Origin: Clostridium culturomicium
Lineage (GTDB): Bacteria > Bacillota > Clostridia > Clostridiales > Clostridiaceae
Assembly (NCBI RefSeq): GCF_000821305.1
Contig: NZ_CCXK01000013.1
Coordinates: forward strand, 310,001 to 374,000
Length of the DNA: 64,000 bases
Direction: 5' to 3'
The notes under the pieces are model-generated. The model ran no database searches. It was given only the letters and a program-made list of their open reading frames with translations, and had not been told where the DNA came from. The position numbers and the translations under genes are program-made. Of the stretch, positions 43,420-52,165 are shown one piece after another (within the stretch, counting starts at the first letter, position 1; the number at the start of each line of letters is the position of its first letter).

Positions 43420-44775
43420 ATGGAGAAGTTTTTCAAGTTGAAAGAAAATGGAACTGATGTAAAAAGAGAAGTTGTGGGAGGTTTAATTACATTCCTGACA
43501 ATGGCATACATAATTGCAGTAAATGCTAACATGCTAGGAGATCCAGGAGTTGGAATGGATCCAGGTGCTGTAGTAACAGCAACATGCTTAGCTGCTGGTG
43601 TAACAACTATATTAATGGGTCTTTATGCAAACTTACCACTTGGGCTAGCTTCAGGAATGGGATTAAATGCATTCTTTGCGTTTAATGTTGTTATGGGAAT
43701 GGGAATTTCTTGGCAAGTTGCTCTTACAGCTGTATTTGTAGAAGGTATCATATTTATTGTATTATCATTAACAAAAGTAAGAGAAGCAATCGTTAACTGT
43801 ATACCAGCAAATTTAAAGTATGCAGTAACTGCAGGAATAGGTTTATTTATAGCTTTCATTGGTTTTGCAAATGCAGGTATTGTAGTTGCAGATCCAGCTA
43901 CAAAGGTTGCAATGGGGAATCTTTTAAGCCCAACTGTTTTAATAGCAGTGTTAGGAATTGTAATAATAGTTGTTTTATCTAAAAAAGGTGTTAAGGGAGC
44001 AATCCTTTGGGGAATAGCAGGTAGTGCTTTAGCAGCATGGGGTTTTGCATTAATTAATCCAGAGGCAGCGGCAGAAATGATGATTTTTTTACCAGATGGA
44101 ATTTTCGAATATAAATCAATTTCACCAGTATTATTTAAATTAGATTTTTCAGTTTTTGGTAACGGAAGTGCCTTGGCAGAATTTATGACAGTAGTATTTA
44201 CTTTCTTATTTGTAGATTTCTTTGATACAGCAGGAACTTTAGTAGGGGTCGCATCTAAGATTGGAATGGTAGATGAAGAAGGAAGAGTCAAAAATGCAGG
44301 AAAAGCTCTTTTAGTTGATGCCATTGGAACAACTTTCGGAGCTATGGTTGGAACTTCTACAGTAACAACTTATGTTGAAAGCTCTGCTGGAGTAGCAGCA
44401 GGTGCAAGAACAGGTCTTTCAGCAGTAGTAACAGGGGTATTATTCCTTTTAGCAATGTTCTTAGCTCCATTATTCATAGCTATACCAGGATGTGCAACAG
44501 CGCCAGCCTTAATCATAGTTGGATTCTTTATGATGGATGCAGTAAGAAAAATAAACTTCGAAGATTTTACAGAAGGTGTACCAGCATTTTTAACAATAGC
44601 ATTAATGCCTTTAACTTATAGTATTGGTGATGGATTAATGATAGGTATGTTATCTTATGCAGTACTTAACTTCATACCAAATTTATTAAGCAAGGCAGAG
44701 GAAAGAAAGAAAGTTTCTGGAGTTATATATATTCTTGCAGTAGTATTTATTGCTAAAATAATATTTATACCATAA
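43420..44775 (+). CDS. pbuG: Guanine/hypoxanthine permease (NCS2, PbuG/AzgA type)
   Basis: This 451-aa transporter imports guanine or hypoxanthine. About 13 hydrophobic segments are seen, with the family motifs GLASGMGLNAFFAF, FVDFFDTAGTLVGVA (AzgA/PbuG signature) and GTSTVTTYVESSAGV. The ATG at 43420 has GGGGGAG upstream; an in-frame ATG at 43315 lies in the riboswitch itself and is not used. The guanine riboswitch upstream strongly supports purine transport. A terminator follows. Confidence 0.93.
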   Translation: MEKFFKLKENGTDVKREVVGGLITFLTMAYIIAVNANMLGDPGVGMDPGAVVTATCLAAGVTTILMGLYANLPLGLASGMGLNAFFAFNVVMGMGISWQVALTAVFVEGIIFIVLSLTKVREAIVNCIPANLKYAVTAGIGLFIAFIGFANAGIVVADPATKVAMGNLLSPTVLIAVLGIVIIVVLSKKGVKGAILWGIAGSALAAWGFALINPEAAAEMMIFLPDGIFEYKSISPVLFKLDFSVFGNGSALAEFMTVVFTFLFVDFFDTAGTLVGVASKIGMVDEEGRVKNAGKALLVDAIGTTFGAMVGTSTVTTYVESSAGVAAGARTGLSAVVTGVLFLLAMFLAPLFIAIPGCATAPALIIVGFFMMDAVRKINFEDFTEGVPAFLTIALMPLTYSIGDGLMIGMLSYAVLNFIPNLLSKAEERKKVSGVIYILAVVFIAKIIFIP

Positions 44776-44811
44776 AGTTAATTTTAATATAACTTAGTAA
44801 AAACCATAAAT

Positions 44812-44860
44812 AAAATCACCTAAAAATGTAGCTGGCATTTTTAGGTGATTTTGATTTTTG
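44812..44860 (+). terminator. Intrinsic terminator after pbuG
   Basis: A perfect 17-bp stem (44812-44828 with 44836-44852) is followed by GATTTTTG. Confidence 0.88.
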
Positions 44861-45014
44861 AAAATAATTTTTGAGAATATAGTTGATTTTCTACGATTTC
44901 CTTAGAAATATTTCTGTTTTCTTTAAAATTCTTTAGCTTATGGGTTGAAATAAGTGATACACTTTATGTATAATAGATAAAGAATTTATCAAGGGCCAGA
45001 AGGGTGAGTTGTAT

Positions 45015-45893
45015 ATGATAAAAAGTATGACTGGTTTTGGAAGAGGAACATCAGAGGGTGAAATATCTAGTTTCGTAGTGGAAATGAAGACAGTTAATCA
45101 TAGATATTTTGAATTGAATGTTAGAATGCCTAGAACATTAATTTCATTAGAAGATAATATCAGAAAATATGTTAATGAAAAAGTTAAGAGGGGTAAGGTA
45201 GATATTTTCGTTACTCAAAACCAAGGTGATAAAGATAGTATGGAGGTTGTACTTAATGAGCAGATAGCAGAGAGCTATTTGGGTGCTCTTCATAAGCTAA
45301 AGGATAAATATGGCTTAAGAGATGATGTTTCATCATCCACATTAGCTAGATTTCCAGAGGTTTTAACTTTGAAACAAAAGGAAGAAGATATGGACCAAAT
45401 TTGGCAGGAGTTATTACCGTCACTTGAAGCAGCTGTATTAAACTTATGCAGTATGCGAGAAGAAGAAGGTAAAAAACTTTTAGCAGATATTACTAGCAGA
45501 TGTGAATGTATTTCGGCAAATGTTGAAATAATAAGTACCAGAGTGCCAGAAATATCAGAAGAATATAGAAAAAGACTTCTTAAAAAGGTTGAAGAGATTC
45601 TTACAGAAAGAAATTTTGATGAAAGTCGTATTGCTATGGAAGTAGTATTACAGGCTGATAAAACCTGCATTGATGAAGAAATCGTTAGACTTAAAAGTCA
45701 TGTGAATCAAGTTCTCGAAACTTTAAAGATGAATGAGCCAATAGGCAGAAAACTCGACTTTATCGTTCAAGAGATGAATAGAGAAGCAAATACAATTGCA
45801 TCTAAGGTTAATGATTTAAAATTAACTAATGTTGCTTTAGATATAAAGAGTGACATTGAAAAGATTAGAGAGCAAGTTCAAAACGTAGAATAA
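45015..45893 (+). CDS. YicC/YloC family protein
   Basis: YicC-family protein (292 aa), reported in some bacteria as an endoribonuclease. The conserved N-terminus MIKSMTGFGRG and the YicC_N and DUF1732 domains are visible (MKTVNHRYFELNVRMPR; then FIVQEMNREANTIASK near the end). The ATG at 45015 has GGGTG 8 bases upstream; an upstream in-frame TTG at 45009 is less likely. It starts the yicC-remA-gmk-rpoZ-coaBC group, the yloC position in B. subtilis. Mode of action remains uncertain. Confidence 0.9.
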   Translation: MIKSMTGFGRGTSEGEISSFVVEMKTVNHRYFELNVRMPRTLISLEDNIRKYVNEKVKRGKVDIFVTQNQGDKDSMEVVLNEQIAESYLGALHKLKDKYGLRDDVSSSTLARFPEVLTLKQKEEDMDQIWQELLPSLEAAVLNLCSMREEEGKKLLADITSRCECISANVEIISTRVPEISEEYRKRLLKKVEEILTERNFDESRIAMEVVLQADKTCIDEEIVRLKSHVNQVLETLKMNEPIGRKLDFIVQEMNREANTIASKVNDLKLTNVALDIKSDIEKIREQVQNVE

Positions 45894-45907
45894 TTAGGAG
45901 GTCAGCC

Positions 45908-46198
45908 ATGGGCGTAAAACTTATAAATGTTGGATTTGGTAATATAGTTTCAGCAAACAGAATAGTAGCTATAGTAAGTCCTGAATCAGCACCAATAAAA
46001 AGAATAATTCAAGAAGCAAGAGACAGAGGTATGCTTATAGATGCTACTTATGGAAGAAGAACAAGAGCTGTAATAATTACAGATAGTGATCATATCATAT
46101 TATCTGCGGTGCAGCCGGAAACTGTTGCACATAGACTATCATCTAAGGATGGGCTTACAGCTAAGGAAGAAGAAAATATTGACGAGGTTGATGAATAA
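45908..46198 (+). CDS. remA: Extracellular matrix regulatory protein RemA (DUF370)
   Basis: RemA (96 aa) is a small DNA-binding protein that activates biofilm matrix genes in B. subtilis and has a Clostridium counterpart. It is recognised by MGVKLINVGFGNIVSANRIVAIVSP and RRTRAVIITDSDHIILSAVQPETVA. It follows yicC by 14 bases and precedes gmk by one, the conserved order. The ATG has TAGGAGGT upstream. The role in this organism is by analogy. Confidence 0.94.
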   Translation: MGVKLINVGFGNIVSANRIVAIVSPESAPIKRIIQEARDRGMLIDATYGRRTRAVIITDSDHIILSAVQPETVAHRLSSKDGLTAKEEENIDEVDE

Positions 46199-46199
46199 T

Positions 46200-46799
46200 A
46201 TGGGTATTAAAGGACAGCTATTAGTTGTATCAGGACCGTCAGGTGCGGGAAAAGGAACTATATGTAAGGCTTTAATTGAAAAAAATCCAATATGGATATC
46301 GACTTCTTGCACTACTCGTAAACCAAGAGCAGGAGAAGTTGAGGGAGTTAACTATTTCTTTATAGAAAGAGAAGAATTTCTAAAGAGAATAGACAATGAT
46401 GAATTCTTAGAATATGCTGAGGTGTATGGGAATTTTTATGGAACTCCAAGATCAGAAGTATTAAGACTTCTGGAAGAAGGAAAAGATGTAATATTAGAGA
46501 TAGATATACAAGGAGCATTGAAAATTAAGTCTTCTTATCCTGAGGGAGTGTTTATCTTTATTATGCCGCCGTCTATGGAAGAGCTTAGAAATAGAATAAC
46601 TAACAGAGGAAGTGAAACTCCGGAGTCACTTAAAACTAGATTAGAGGCTGCTTATGATGAAATAAGCTTTGCTTCTAAATATGACTATGCTGTTGTTAAT
46701 GATGAAGTTGACAAAGCAGTGAAGAAGATTGAAAGCATAATAATTGCTGAGAAATGCAGAGTATTTAAAATAAAAGATGAACTATTAGGGAGGTTCTAA
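46200..46799 (+). CDS. gmk: Guanylate kinase
   Basis: Guanylate kinase (199 aa) phosphorylates GMP and dGMP to the diphosphates. The P-loop GPSGAGKGT is near residue 12, the GMP-binding TSCTTRKPRAGEVEGVNYFF follows, with EVYGNFYGTP next. The ATG at 46200 comes one base after the remA stop; ATG 46191 is an alternative with a very close GAGG. Neither has ideal SD spacing, so translation is probably coupled to remA. Confidence 0.95.
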   Translation: MGIKGQLLVVSGPSGAGKGTICKALIEKNPIWISTSCTTRKPRAGEVEGVNYFFIEREEFLKRIDNDEFLEYAEVYGNFYGTPRSEVLRLLEEGKDVILEIDIQGALKIKSSYPEGVFIFIMPPSMEELRNRITNRGSETPESLKTRLEAAYDEISFASKYDYAVVNDEVDKAVKKIESIIIAEKCRVFKIKDELLGRF

Positions 46800-46804
46800 T
46801 TAAT

Positions 46805-47128
46805 ATGAATAAGAATAATTCAATGATAAACCCATCTATTGTAGATTTATTAAAAAAAGTTGACAACAGATATTCATTAGTTGTAGCAACTTCTAGAAGA
46901 GCTAGACAGCTTATTGATGGTGTAGAGCCACATATAGCTGATAAAGATGGTAAGCCATTAACAATTGCTATAAACGAAGTTAATGAAGGTGCTATAGATG
47001 TAACTGAAAGATCTGAAATGGAAACTATCGAAGAAGGAGCTCTTGAAGGTGCTGAGGCTATAGCTGAAGAACTAGAAGAGGTTGAAGTTCCAGGAAATGC
47101 CGAAGGTGTGGAAGAAGGATTAGTTTAG
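46805..47128 (+). CDS. rpoZ: RNA polymerase omega subunit
   Basis: The omega subunit (107 aa) helps assemble RNA polymerase. It is recognised by INPSIVDLLKKVDNRYSLVVATSRRARQL and KPLTIAINEVNEGAI. The C-terminus after residue 75 is a long acidic tail rich in Glu, Ala and Gly, longer than in many omega proteins. It sits between gmk and coaBC as usual, with GGGAGG upstream. Confidence 0.94.
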   Translation: MNKNNSMINPSIVDLLKKVDNRYSLVVATSRRARQLIDGVEPHIADKDGKPLTIAINEVNEGAIDVTERSEMETIEEGALEGAEAIAEELEEVEVPGNAEGVEEGLV

Positions 47129-47129
47129 T

Positions 47130-48314
47130 ATGAGTAAGAATGTTGTAATAGGAGTAAGTGGTGGAATTGCAGTTTATAAGGCGCTTGATGTGGTTAGTAA
47201 ACTAAAGAAGCATGACATAAATGTTCATGTTATAATGACAAAGTCAGCACAGGAATTTGTTACTCCATTAAGTTTTCAATCATTAAGTCAAAATATGGTT
47301 ATTAAAGATATGTTCGAAGAGCCTAAGGCTTTTGAAATTCAACATATATCTTTGGCTAAGAAAGCAGATCTACTTGTGGTAGTACCTGCTACTGCAAATA
47401 TTATAGGCAAAGTGGCTGGTGGCATTGCAGATGATATGCTGTCTACAACTATTATGGCAACAAGAGCAAGGGTTATTTTTGCTCCAGCAATGAATACTAA
47501 TATGTACACAAATCCAATAGTTCAAGATAATATTTCTAAGCTAAAGGGACTTGGATATGAATTTATAAATCCAGCTAGTGGCAGATTAGCCTGTGGGGAT
47601 GTAGGCGATGGTAAATTAGCAGATACAGAAGTAATTGTAGATTATATTTTATCCAGCCTTCATGAACCTAAGGATTTAATTGGAAAGAAAGTTTTAGTGA
47701 CAGCTGGACCAACAAGAGCTAATCTTGACCCAGTTAGATTTATCAGTAATAAGTCTACTGGAAAGATGGGTTATGCAATTGCAGCTGAAGCAAGAGATAG
47801 AGGTGCTGAAGTAGTTTTAGTTAGCGGTCCTAGTAACGAGAAAGCTCCAGCAGGGATAAAGTTTATTAGTGTTGAAACTAATGAAGAAATGCTTAAAGCT
47901 GTTCTTGAAGAATTTGATACTAGTGACATAGTGGTTAAATCTGCGGCAGTTGCTGATTATAAGCCTAAGGTTTATTCCAAGGAAAAAATAAAAAAAGGTT
48001 CAGGGGATTTAGTATTAGAACTAACAAGGGACAATGATATATTAAAAACTTTAGGTGAAAATAAAAAGCATCAAATTTTGGTTGGCTTTGCAGCTGAAAG
48101 TAATGATGTATTGAAAAATGCTCATAAGAAGCTGGAAGGTAAGAATCTAGATTATATAGTTGCAAACAATATAACAGAGAAAGATGCAGGCTTTGGAACG
48201 GATACTAATAGAGTTATAATTATCAAAAGAGATGGAACAAGTGTCTCACTTGATAACATGAGCAAAAGATTAGTTGGATATGAGCTTTTTAATATGATAT
48301 TAGAAAATAAGTAA
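47130..48314 (+). CDS. coaBC: Bifunctional phosphopantothenoylcysteine decarboxylase/synthase CoaBC
   Basis: CoaBC (394 aa) carries out two steps of coenzyme A synthesis. The N-terminal flavoprotein decarboxylase (CoaC) starts GVSGGIAVYKALDVV and has the PAMNTNMY motif; the C-terminal synthetase (CoaB) has VTAGPTRANLDPVRFISNKSTGKMG. The gene begins one base after the rpoZ stop. A clear terminator ends the group. Confidence 0.96.
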   Translation: MSKNVVIGVSGGIAVYKALDVVSKLKKHDINVHVIMTKSAQEFVTPLSFQSLSQNMVIKDMFEEPKAFEIQHISLAKKADLLVVVPATANIIGKVAGGIADDMLSTTIMATRARVIFAPAMNTNMYTNPIVQDNISKLKGLGYEFINPASGRLACGDVGDGKLADTEVIVDYILSSLHEPKDLIGKKVLVTAGPTRANLDPVRFISNKSTGKMGYAIAAEARDRGAEVVLVSGPSNEKAPAGIKFISVETNEEMLKAVLEEFDTSDIVVKSAAVADYKPKVYSKEKIKKGSGDLVLELTRDNDILKTLGENKKHQILVGFAAESNDVLKNAHKKLEGKNLDYIVANNITEKDAGFGTDTNRVIIIKRDGTSVSLDNMSKRLVGYELFNMILENK

Positions 48315-48338
48315 AAAAGCGACTAAGTCGCTTTTTTT
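48314..48338 (+). terminator. Intrinsic terminator after coaBC
   Basis: An 11-bp stem AAAAAGCGACT/AGTCGCTTTTT with a short loop runs into a T-tract. Confidence 0.88.
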
Positions 48339-48369
48339 ATTACATAAAGAAATGAAGGGAGGTAAAAGC

Positions 48370-50565
48370 ATGGAAATGTATCTTGGAGTTATAGTAAATA
48401 ATGAAGCTGTAAAGGTAGATAATATTTTTACTTATAAAGTGCCAGAAAATCTTCAATCAAAGGCAAAAGAAGGTCGTATGGTAACTGTTCCCTTTGGAAA
48501 TGGTAATAAAAAGATATATGGGTTTATAGTGGATATATTTTATAAGGTTGAAGATAATACTAAGCTTAAGAGTGTTACCTCTATTGACGATACTATGGAG
48601 TATCTTACCAAGGAAAATATAGAATTAATAAAGATAATGAGAAGAAAGTATCTTTGTACATATTTAGAGTGTATAAAAGTTATGATTCCTAGTGGGATAA
48701 CTAAAGGTGCAACCTTTAAGACTAAGAATGTCATTACATATCTAAAGCCTTTAGATGAAAAATATAGTAAAGAAAATTACATAAAAATTATTGATTTTAT
48801 TGAAAAAAATAATGGAATGTACAGCAAAGCTGAACTAAGCAATAATTTTAATATATCAACTTCAACTATTAATACCCTTATTAAGCACGGTTTTTTAGGT
48901 GTTGAGAAATCTATTGTAAATAGATTTAATGTAGATGAATACAAGGTTTATGGTGAAAAGGAATTGAATCCGATACAGAAGAAATGTGTGAATAAAATAT
49001 TGGTTCATAGCATGAAAAATAAGTTTCTTATTCATGGTATAACAGGAAGCGGAAAAACTGAAATATATATGAATCTTGTAAAGAAAACTATGGAATCAGG
49101 TAAAGATTCAATAATTTTAATCCCAGAAATAGCTTTAACTCCACAAATGGTTGAAAGATTTAAGGGCAGATTTGGAAGGGATGTAGCAATATTTCACAGC
49201 AGATTATCCAGTGGTGAACGTTTTGATGAGTGGATGAGGGTTAAGATGGGAAATGTTAAGGTGGCCATAGGGGCAAGATCGGCAATATTTTTACCATTTT
49301 CTAACCTTGGACTTATTGTAATAGATGAAGAGCATGAAACCAGTTATAAGTCTGATAGTGACCCTAAATACAATGCAAAGGAAATTGCAGATTTAAAATC
49401 TCAGCTAGAAGGCTGTAAGGTTGTATTAGGTTCAGCTACACCATCCATAGAAACTTATTATGCTGCTGTACAAGGTGAATATGAACTTATAACTTTGAAT
49501 GAGAGAGCTGATGGGGCTAAACTCCCACAAGTAGAAGTTGTGGATATGAGAGAAGAGCTTAAAGTAGGAAATAAAACTATGTTCAGCAGAAGTCTACATG
49601 AAGCCATGTGTGGTGTTTTAAATAGGGATGAGCAGGCAATAATGTTCTTAAATAGAAGAGGGTTTTCGACCTTTGTTTCCTGCAGAGAATGTGGATATGT
49701 ATTTAAATGTGAAAGTTGTGATATATCTTTAACTTATCATAAGGATAATAATTTAAGTTGTCACTATTGTGGAGCTCGCCAAAGAGCTATTAATTCCTGC
49801 CCTAAGTGTAAAAGTAAATATGTAAAATATTTTGGAGTAGGAACAGAACAGTTAGAGCAAAGTGTGAGAAAAACCTTTCCAGGTAGCAGACCCTTAAGGA
49901 TGGACTTTGATACAACAAGGGGAAAAGATGCATATGAAAATATATATAAAGCTTTTGCGTCTAAGCGTTTTAATGTTTTAATTGGTACTCAGATGATTGC
50001 CAAGGGATTAGACTTTAAAGATGTTACCTTGGTTGGAGTAATTGCAGCGGACCTATCTTTAAATCTTCCAGATTATAGAGCTGCAGAAAAGACATTTCAG
50101 CTTGTTACTCAGGTTGCTGGAAGAGCGGGAAGAGGAAAAAAAGAGGGGAAAGTTATCTTACAGACCTATAGCCCAGAAAATTATAGTATAATTCATGCAT
50201 CTAAAAGTGACTATGAGAGCTTTTTTAATGAAGAGATAGTAATACGAAGACTTAGAAATTATCCACCATTTTCAAAGATTTTAGCAGTTAATTTAAGTAG
50301 TGAGGACGAAAAAAAGTTAATAAAAAATATACAAAGTTTATCTGATAAAATAAAGATAAAAATACAAGAAAATGATAAAATTGAAATGTTAGGACCATGT
50401 CCCTGCGGTGTTTCTAAGATAAAGAACTCATATAGATGGCAGATTATTCTTAAAGGGGACTTTAGTGAAGATTTTGCCTTGAGTATTAAAGAAATAGTTT
50501 ATGATAGTGTTGACTATAAAAGCGTAAGGATAGGAATAGATATAAATCCTAATAGTTTATTGTAA
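48370..50565 (+). CDS. priA: Primosomal protein N' (helicase PriA)
   Basis: PriA (731 aa) is the helicase that restarts stalled replication forks. Walker A is in GITGSGKTEIYM near residue 225, Walker B DEEH in VIDEEHETSY, and eight zinc-binding cysteines run from CRECGYVFKCESC to CHYCGARQ and CPKC. The helicase motif VTQVAGRAGRG is present. The ATG at 48370 has GGGAGG 7 bases upstream. Its TAA stop is the first base of the repeat array that fills the gap to def. Confidence 0.97.
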   Translation: MEMYLGVIVNNEAVKVDNIFTYKVPENLQSKAKEGRMVTVPFGNGNKKIYGFIVDIFYKVEDNTKLKSVTSIDDTMEYLTKENIELIKIMRRKYLCTYLECIKVMIPSGITKGATFKTKNVITYLKPLDEKYSKENYIKIIDFIEKNNGMYSKAELSNNFNISTSTINTLIKHGFLGVEKSIVNRFNVDEYKVYGEKELNPIQKKCVNKILVHSMKNKFLIHGITGSGKTEIYMNLVKKTMESGKDSIILIPEIALTPQMVERFKGRFGRDVAIFHSRLSSGERFDEWMRVKMGNVKVAIGARSAIFLPFSNLGLIVIDEEHETSYKSDSDPKYNAKEIADLKSQLEGCKVVLGSATPSIETYYAAVQGEYELITLNERADGAKLPQVEVVDMREELKVGNKTMFSRSLHEAMCGVLNRDEQAIMFLNRRGFSTFVSCRECGYVFKCESCDISLTYHKDNNLSCHYCGARQRAINSCPKCKSKYVKYFGVGTEQLEQSVRKTFPGSRPLRMDFDTTRGKDAYENIYKAFASKRFNVLIGTQMIAKGLDFKDVTLVGVIAADLSLNLPDYRAAEKTFQLVTQVAGRAGRGKKEGKVILQTYSPENYSIIHASKSDYESFFNEEIVIRRLRNYPPFSKILAVNLSSEDEKKLIKNIQSLSDKIKIKIQENDKIEMLGPCPCGVSKIKNSYRWQIILKGDFSEDFALSIKEIVYDSVDYKSVRIGIDINPNSLL

Positions 50566-50716
50566 AGGAAACTCCTTTTCAAAAACAGTCAAAGGAGTAA
50601 GTTCACATTATCCAAATCAAAGATTTGGATGTTCACTTAAGGAAACTCCTTCTCGAAAGCAGTCAAAGGAGTAAATTCGCGTAAACCAAATCGAAGATTT
50701 GGACGCTCATTTAAGG
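50565..50716 (+). repeat. Tandem structured repeat, locus 2 (two units, 74-base period)
   Basis: Units 50565-50642 and 50639-50716 match the repeat at 2679-2830. Each can form ACTCCTT/AAGGAGT and then a long hairpin built of a 5-bp outer helix (TAAGT/ACTTA in the first unit, TAAAT/ATTTA in the second), a 4-bp helix (ACAT/ATGT, GCGT/ACGC) and CCAAATC/GATTTGG. The changed pairs stay complementary. It fills the whole priA-def gap. Confidence 0.92.
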
Positions 50717-50718
50717 AG
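50713..50718 (+). promoter_or_regulatory. def SD site supplied by the repeat terminus
   Basis: AAGGAG at 50713-50718 is the end of the second repeat unit plus two bases. It lies 7 bases before the def ATG (50726). If the unit's 3' helix forms, the first A (50713) pairs in that helix. Confidence 0.75.
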
Positions 50719-50725
50719 AAGTGTT

Positions 50726-51166
50726 ATGGCAATTAGAAATATTAGAAAAAATGGAGATCCAGTTTTGAGAAAGATAAGTAAGGTTGTTACAAATTTTGAA
50801 GATAGAACACAAATACTTATCGATGATATGATAGAAACAATGAATGATGCAAATGGAGTGGGCTTAGCAGCACCACAGGTTGGAATTTTAAAGAGGATAG
50901 TAGTTATCGATATTGGAGAAGGACCTATAATTTTAGTTAACCCAGAAATCATTGAGGTTAAAGGTGAAGTTAATGAAAAAGAGGGATGCTTAAGTATTCC
51001 TGGAAAAGAGGGGAACGTAATAAGACCTCAATATGTAAGGGTTAAGGCTCAAGATAGGAGAGGAAACTCTATTGAGTTAGAAGGAGAAGATCTCCTTGCG
51101 AGAGCTTTCTGTCATGAGATTGATCATTTAAATGGTATTTTATACATTGACAAATTAGAAAAATAA
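50726..51166 (+). CDS. def: Peptide deformylase
   Basis: Peptide deformylase (146 aa) removes the N-formyl group of new proteins. Motif 1 GVGLAAPQ (residues 44-51), motif 2 EGCLS (86-90, with the metal-ligand cysteine) and motif 3 HEIDH (130-134) are all intact. The ATG at 50726 is chosen for the AAGGAG 7 bases upstream, which is the tail of the repeat; an in-frame TTG at 50699 lies inside the repeat. Its partner fmt follows, the usual order. Confidence 0.97.
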   Translation: MAIRNIRKNGDPVLRKISKVVTNFEDRTQILIDDMIETMNDANGVGLAAPQVGILKRIVVIDIGEGPIILVNPEIIEVKGEVNEKEGCLSIPGKEGNVIRPQYVRVKAQDRRGNSIELEGEDLLARAFCHEIDHLNGILYIDKLEK

Positions 51167-51197
51167 TTTACTGAAGACAATATGAGGAGTTGAGTGA

Positions 51198-52130
51198 ATG
51201 AATATAGTATTTATGGGAACGCCTGATTTTGCAGTTCCTTCATTAAAAGAAATCATTGAAAGATTTGGAGTTAAAGCTGTTTTAACACAGCCAGATAGAC
51301 CAAAGGGAAGAGGAAAGGCTATGGCCATGTCTCCAGTTAAAGAGGTGGCAGTACAGCATAACATACCAGTATATCAACCAGAAAGGTTAAGAAAAGATCC
51401 AGAGCTTATTGAAAAATTAAAATCTATGGATTTAGATTTTATAATTGTAGTTGCATATGGACAGCTATTATCTCAGGAGGTTCTGGATATACCTAAGTAT
51501 GGATGTATAAACTTACATGGTTCATTACTTCCAAAGTATAGAGGGGCTGCACCTATTCATCATGCAATTATGAATGGTGAAAAGGTTAGCGGAAATACTA
51601 CAATGCTTATGGATATTGGTTTAGATACAGGAGATATGCTTTTAAAGAACGAAGTTGTAATAGAGGAAAATATGACTACTGCAGAGCTTTATGATATTTT
51701 AAAAGATACTGGTTCAGAACTTTTAGTTAAGACAATTGAGGGTGTATACAAAGGTGAAATTGAAGCTGTAAAACAAGGTGAAACTGAAACTTGCTATGCC
51801 AGCATGCTGAATAAGGAAATGGCTAAGATTAATTGGAATCAAAATGCTCAAGATATTCATAACTTTGTAAGAGGATTATATTCTTTCCCTATAGCTCATA
51901 CAACTTATAAGGAAGTACTAATGAAGGTTATTGAAACTAGACTTACAGGGGAAAATGCTAAACAGGAGCCAGGTACTATAGTAAAAGTTGATAAGAGTGG
52001 TATTTTAGTTGCGGCTAAGGATGAAAATATATTAATAACTAAAGTGCAATTCCCTAATAAAAAACCATTGCCAGTAAGTGAATATATAAAAGGAAATACA
52101 ATTGAAGAAAAGGTTGTTTTAGGAATTTAA
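51198..52130 (+). CDS. fmt: Methionyl-tRNA formyltransferase
   Basis: Fmt (310 aa) formylates initiator Met-tRNA using 10-formyl-THF. The catalytic region reads HGSLLPKYRGAAPIHHAI and the second conserved segment DIGLDTGDML, with the C-terminal OB-fold domain complete. The ATG at 51198 has GAGGAG upstream. It follows def, whose product undoes its reaction on finished proteins. Confidence 0.97.
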   Translation: MNIVFMGTPDFAVPSLKEIIERFGVKAVLTQPDRPKGRGKAMAMSPVKEVAVQHNIPVYQPERLRKDPELIEKLKSMDLDFIIVVAYGQLLSQEVLDIPKYGCINLHGSLLPKYRGAAPIHHAIMNGEKVSGNTTMLMDIGLDTGDMLLKNEVVIEENMTTAELYDILKDTGSELLVKTIEGVYKGEIEAVKQGETETCYASMLNKEMAKINWNQNAQDIHNFVRGLYSFPIAHTTYKEVLMKVIETRLTGENAKQEPGTIVKVDKSGILVAAKDENILITKVQFPNKKPLPVSEYIKGNTIEEKVVLGI

Positions 52131-52165
52131 AAGTAAGTTAGTACAATGTGAAAGGAAGTTTTAGT

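Noticed and set aside
43620..44330. Long minus-strand open frame (233 codons) across the permease gene.
   Set aside because: It is a shadow of the + strand gene's hydrophobic, Ala/Gly-rich codons; no SD or known family.
50565..50716. Reading the priA-def repeat hairpins as ordinary terminators.
   Set aside because: No T-run follows either hairpin and the unit recurs as a precise tandem copy at another locus.
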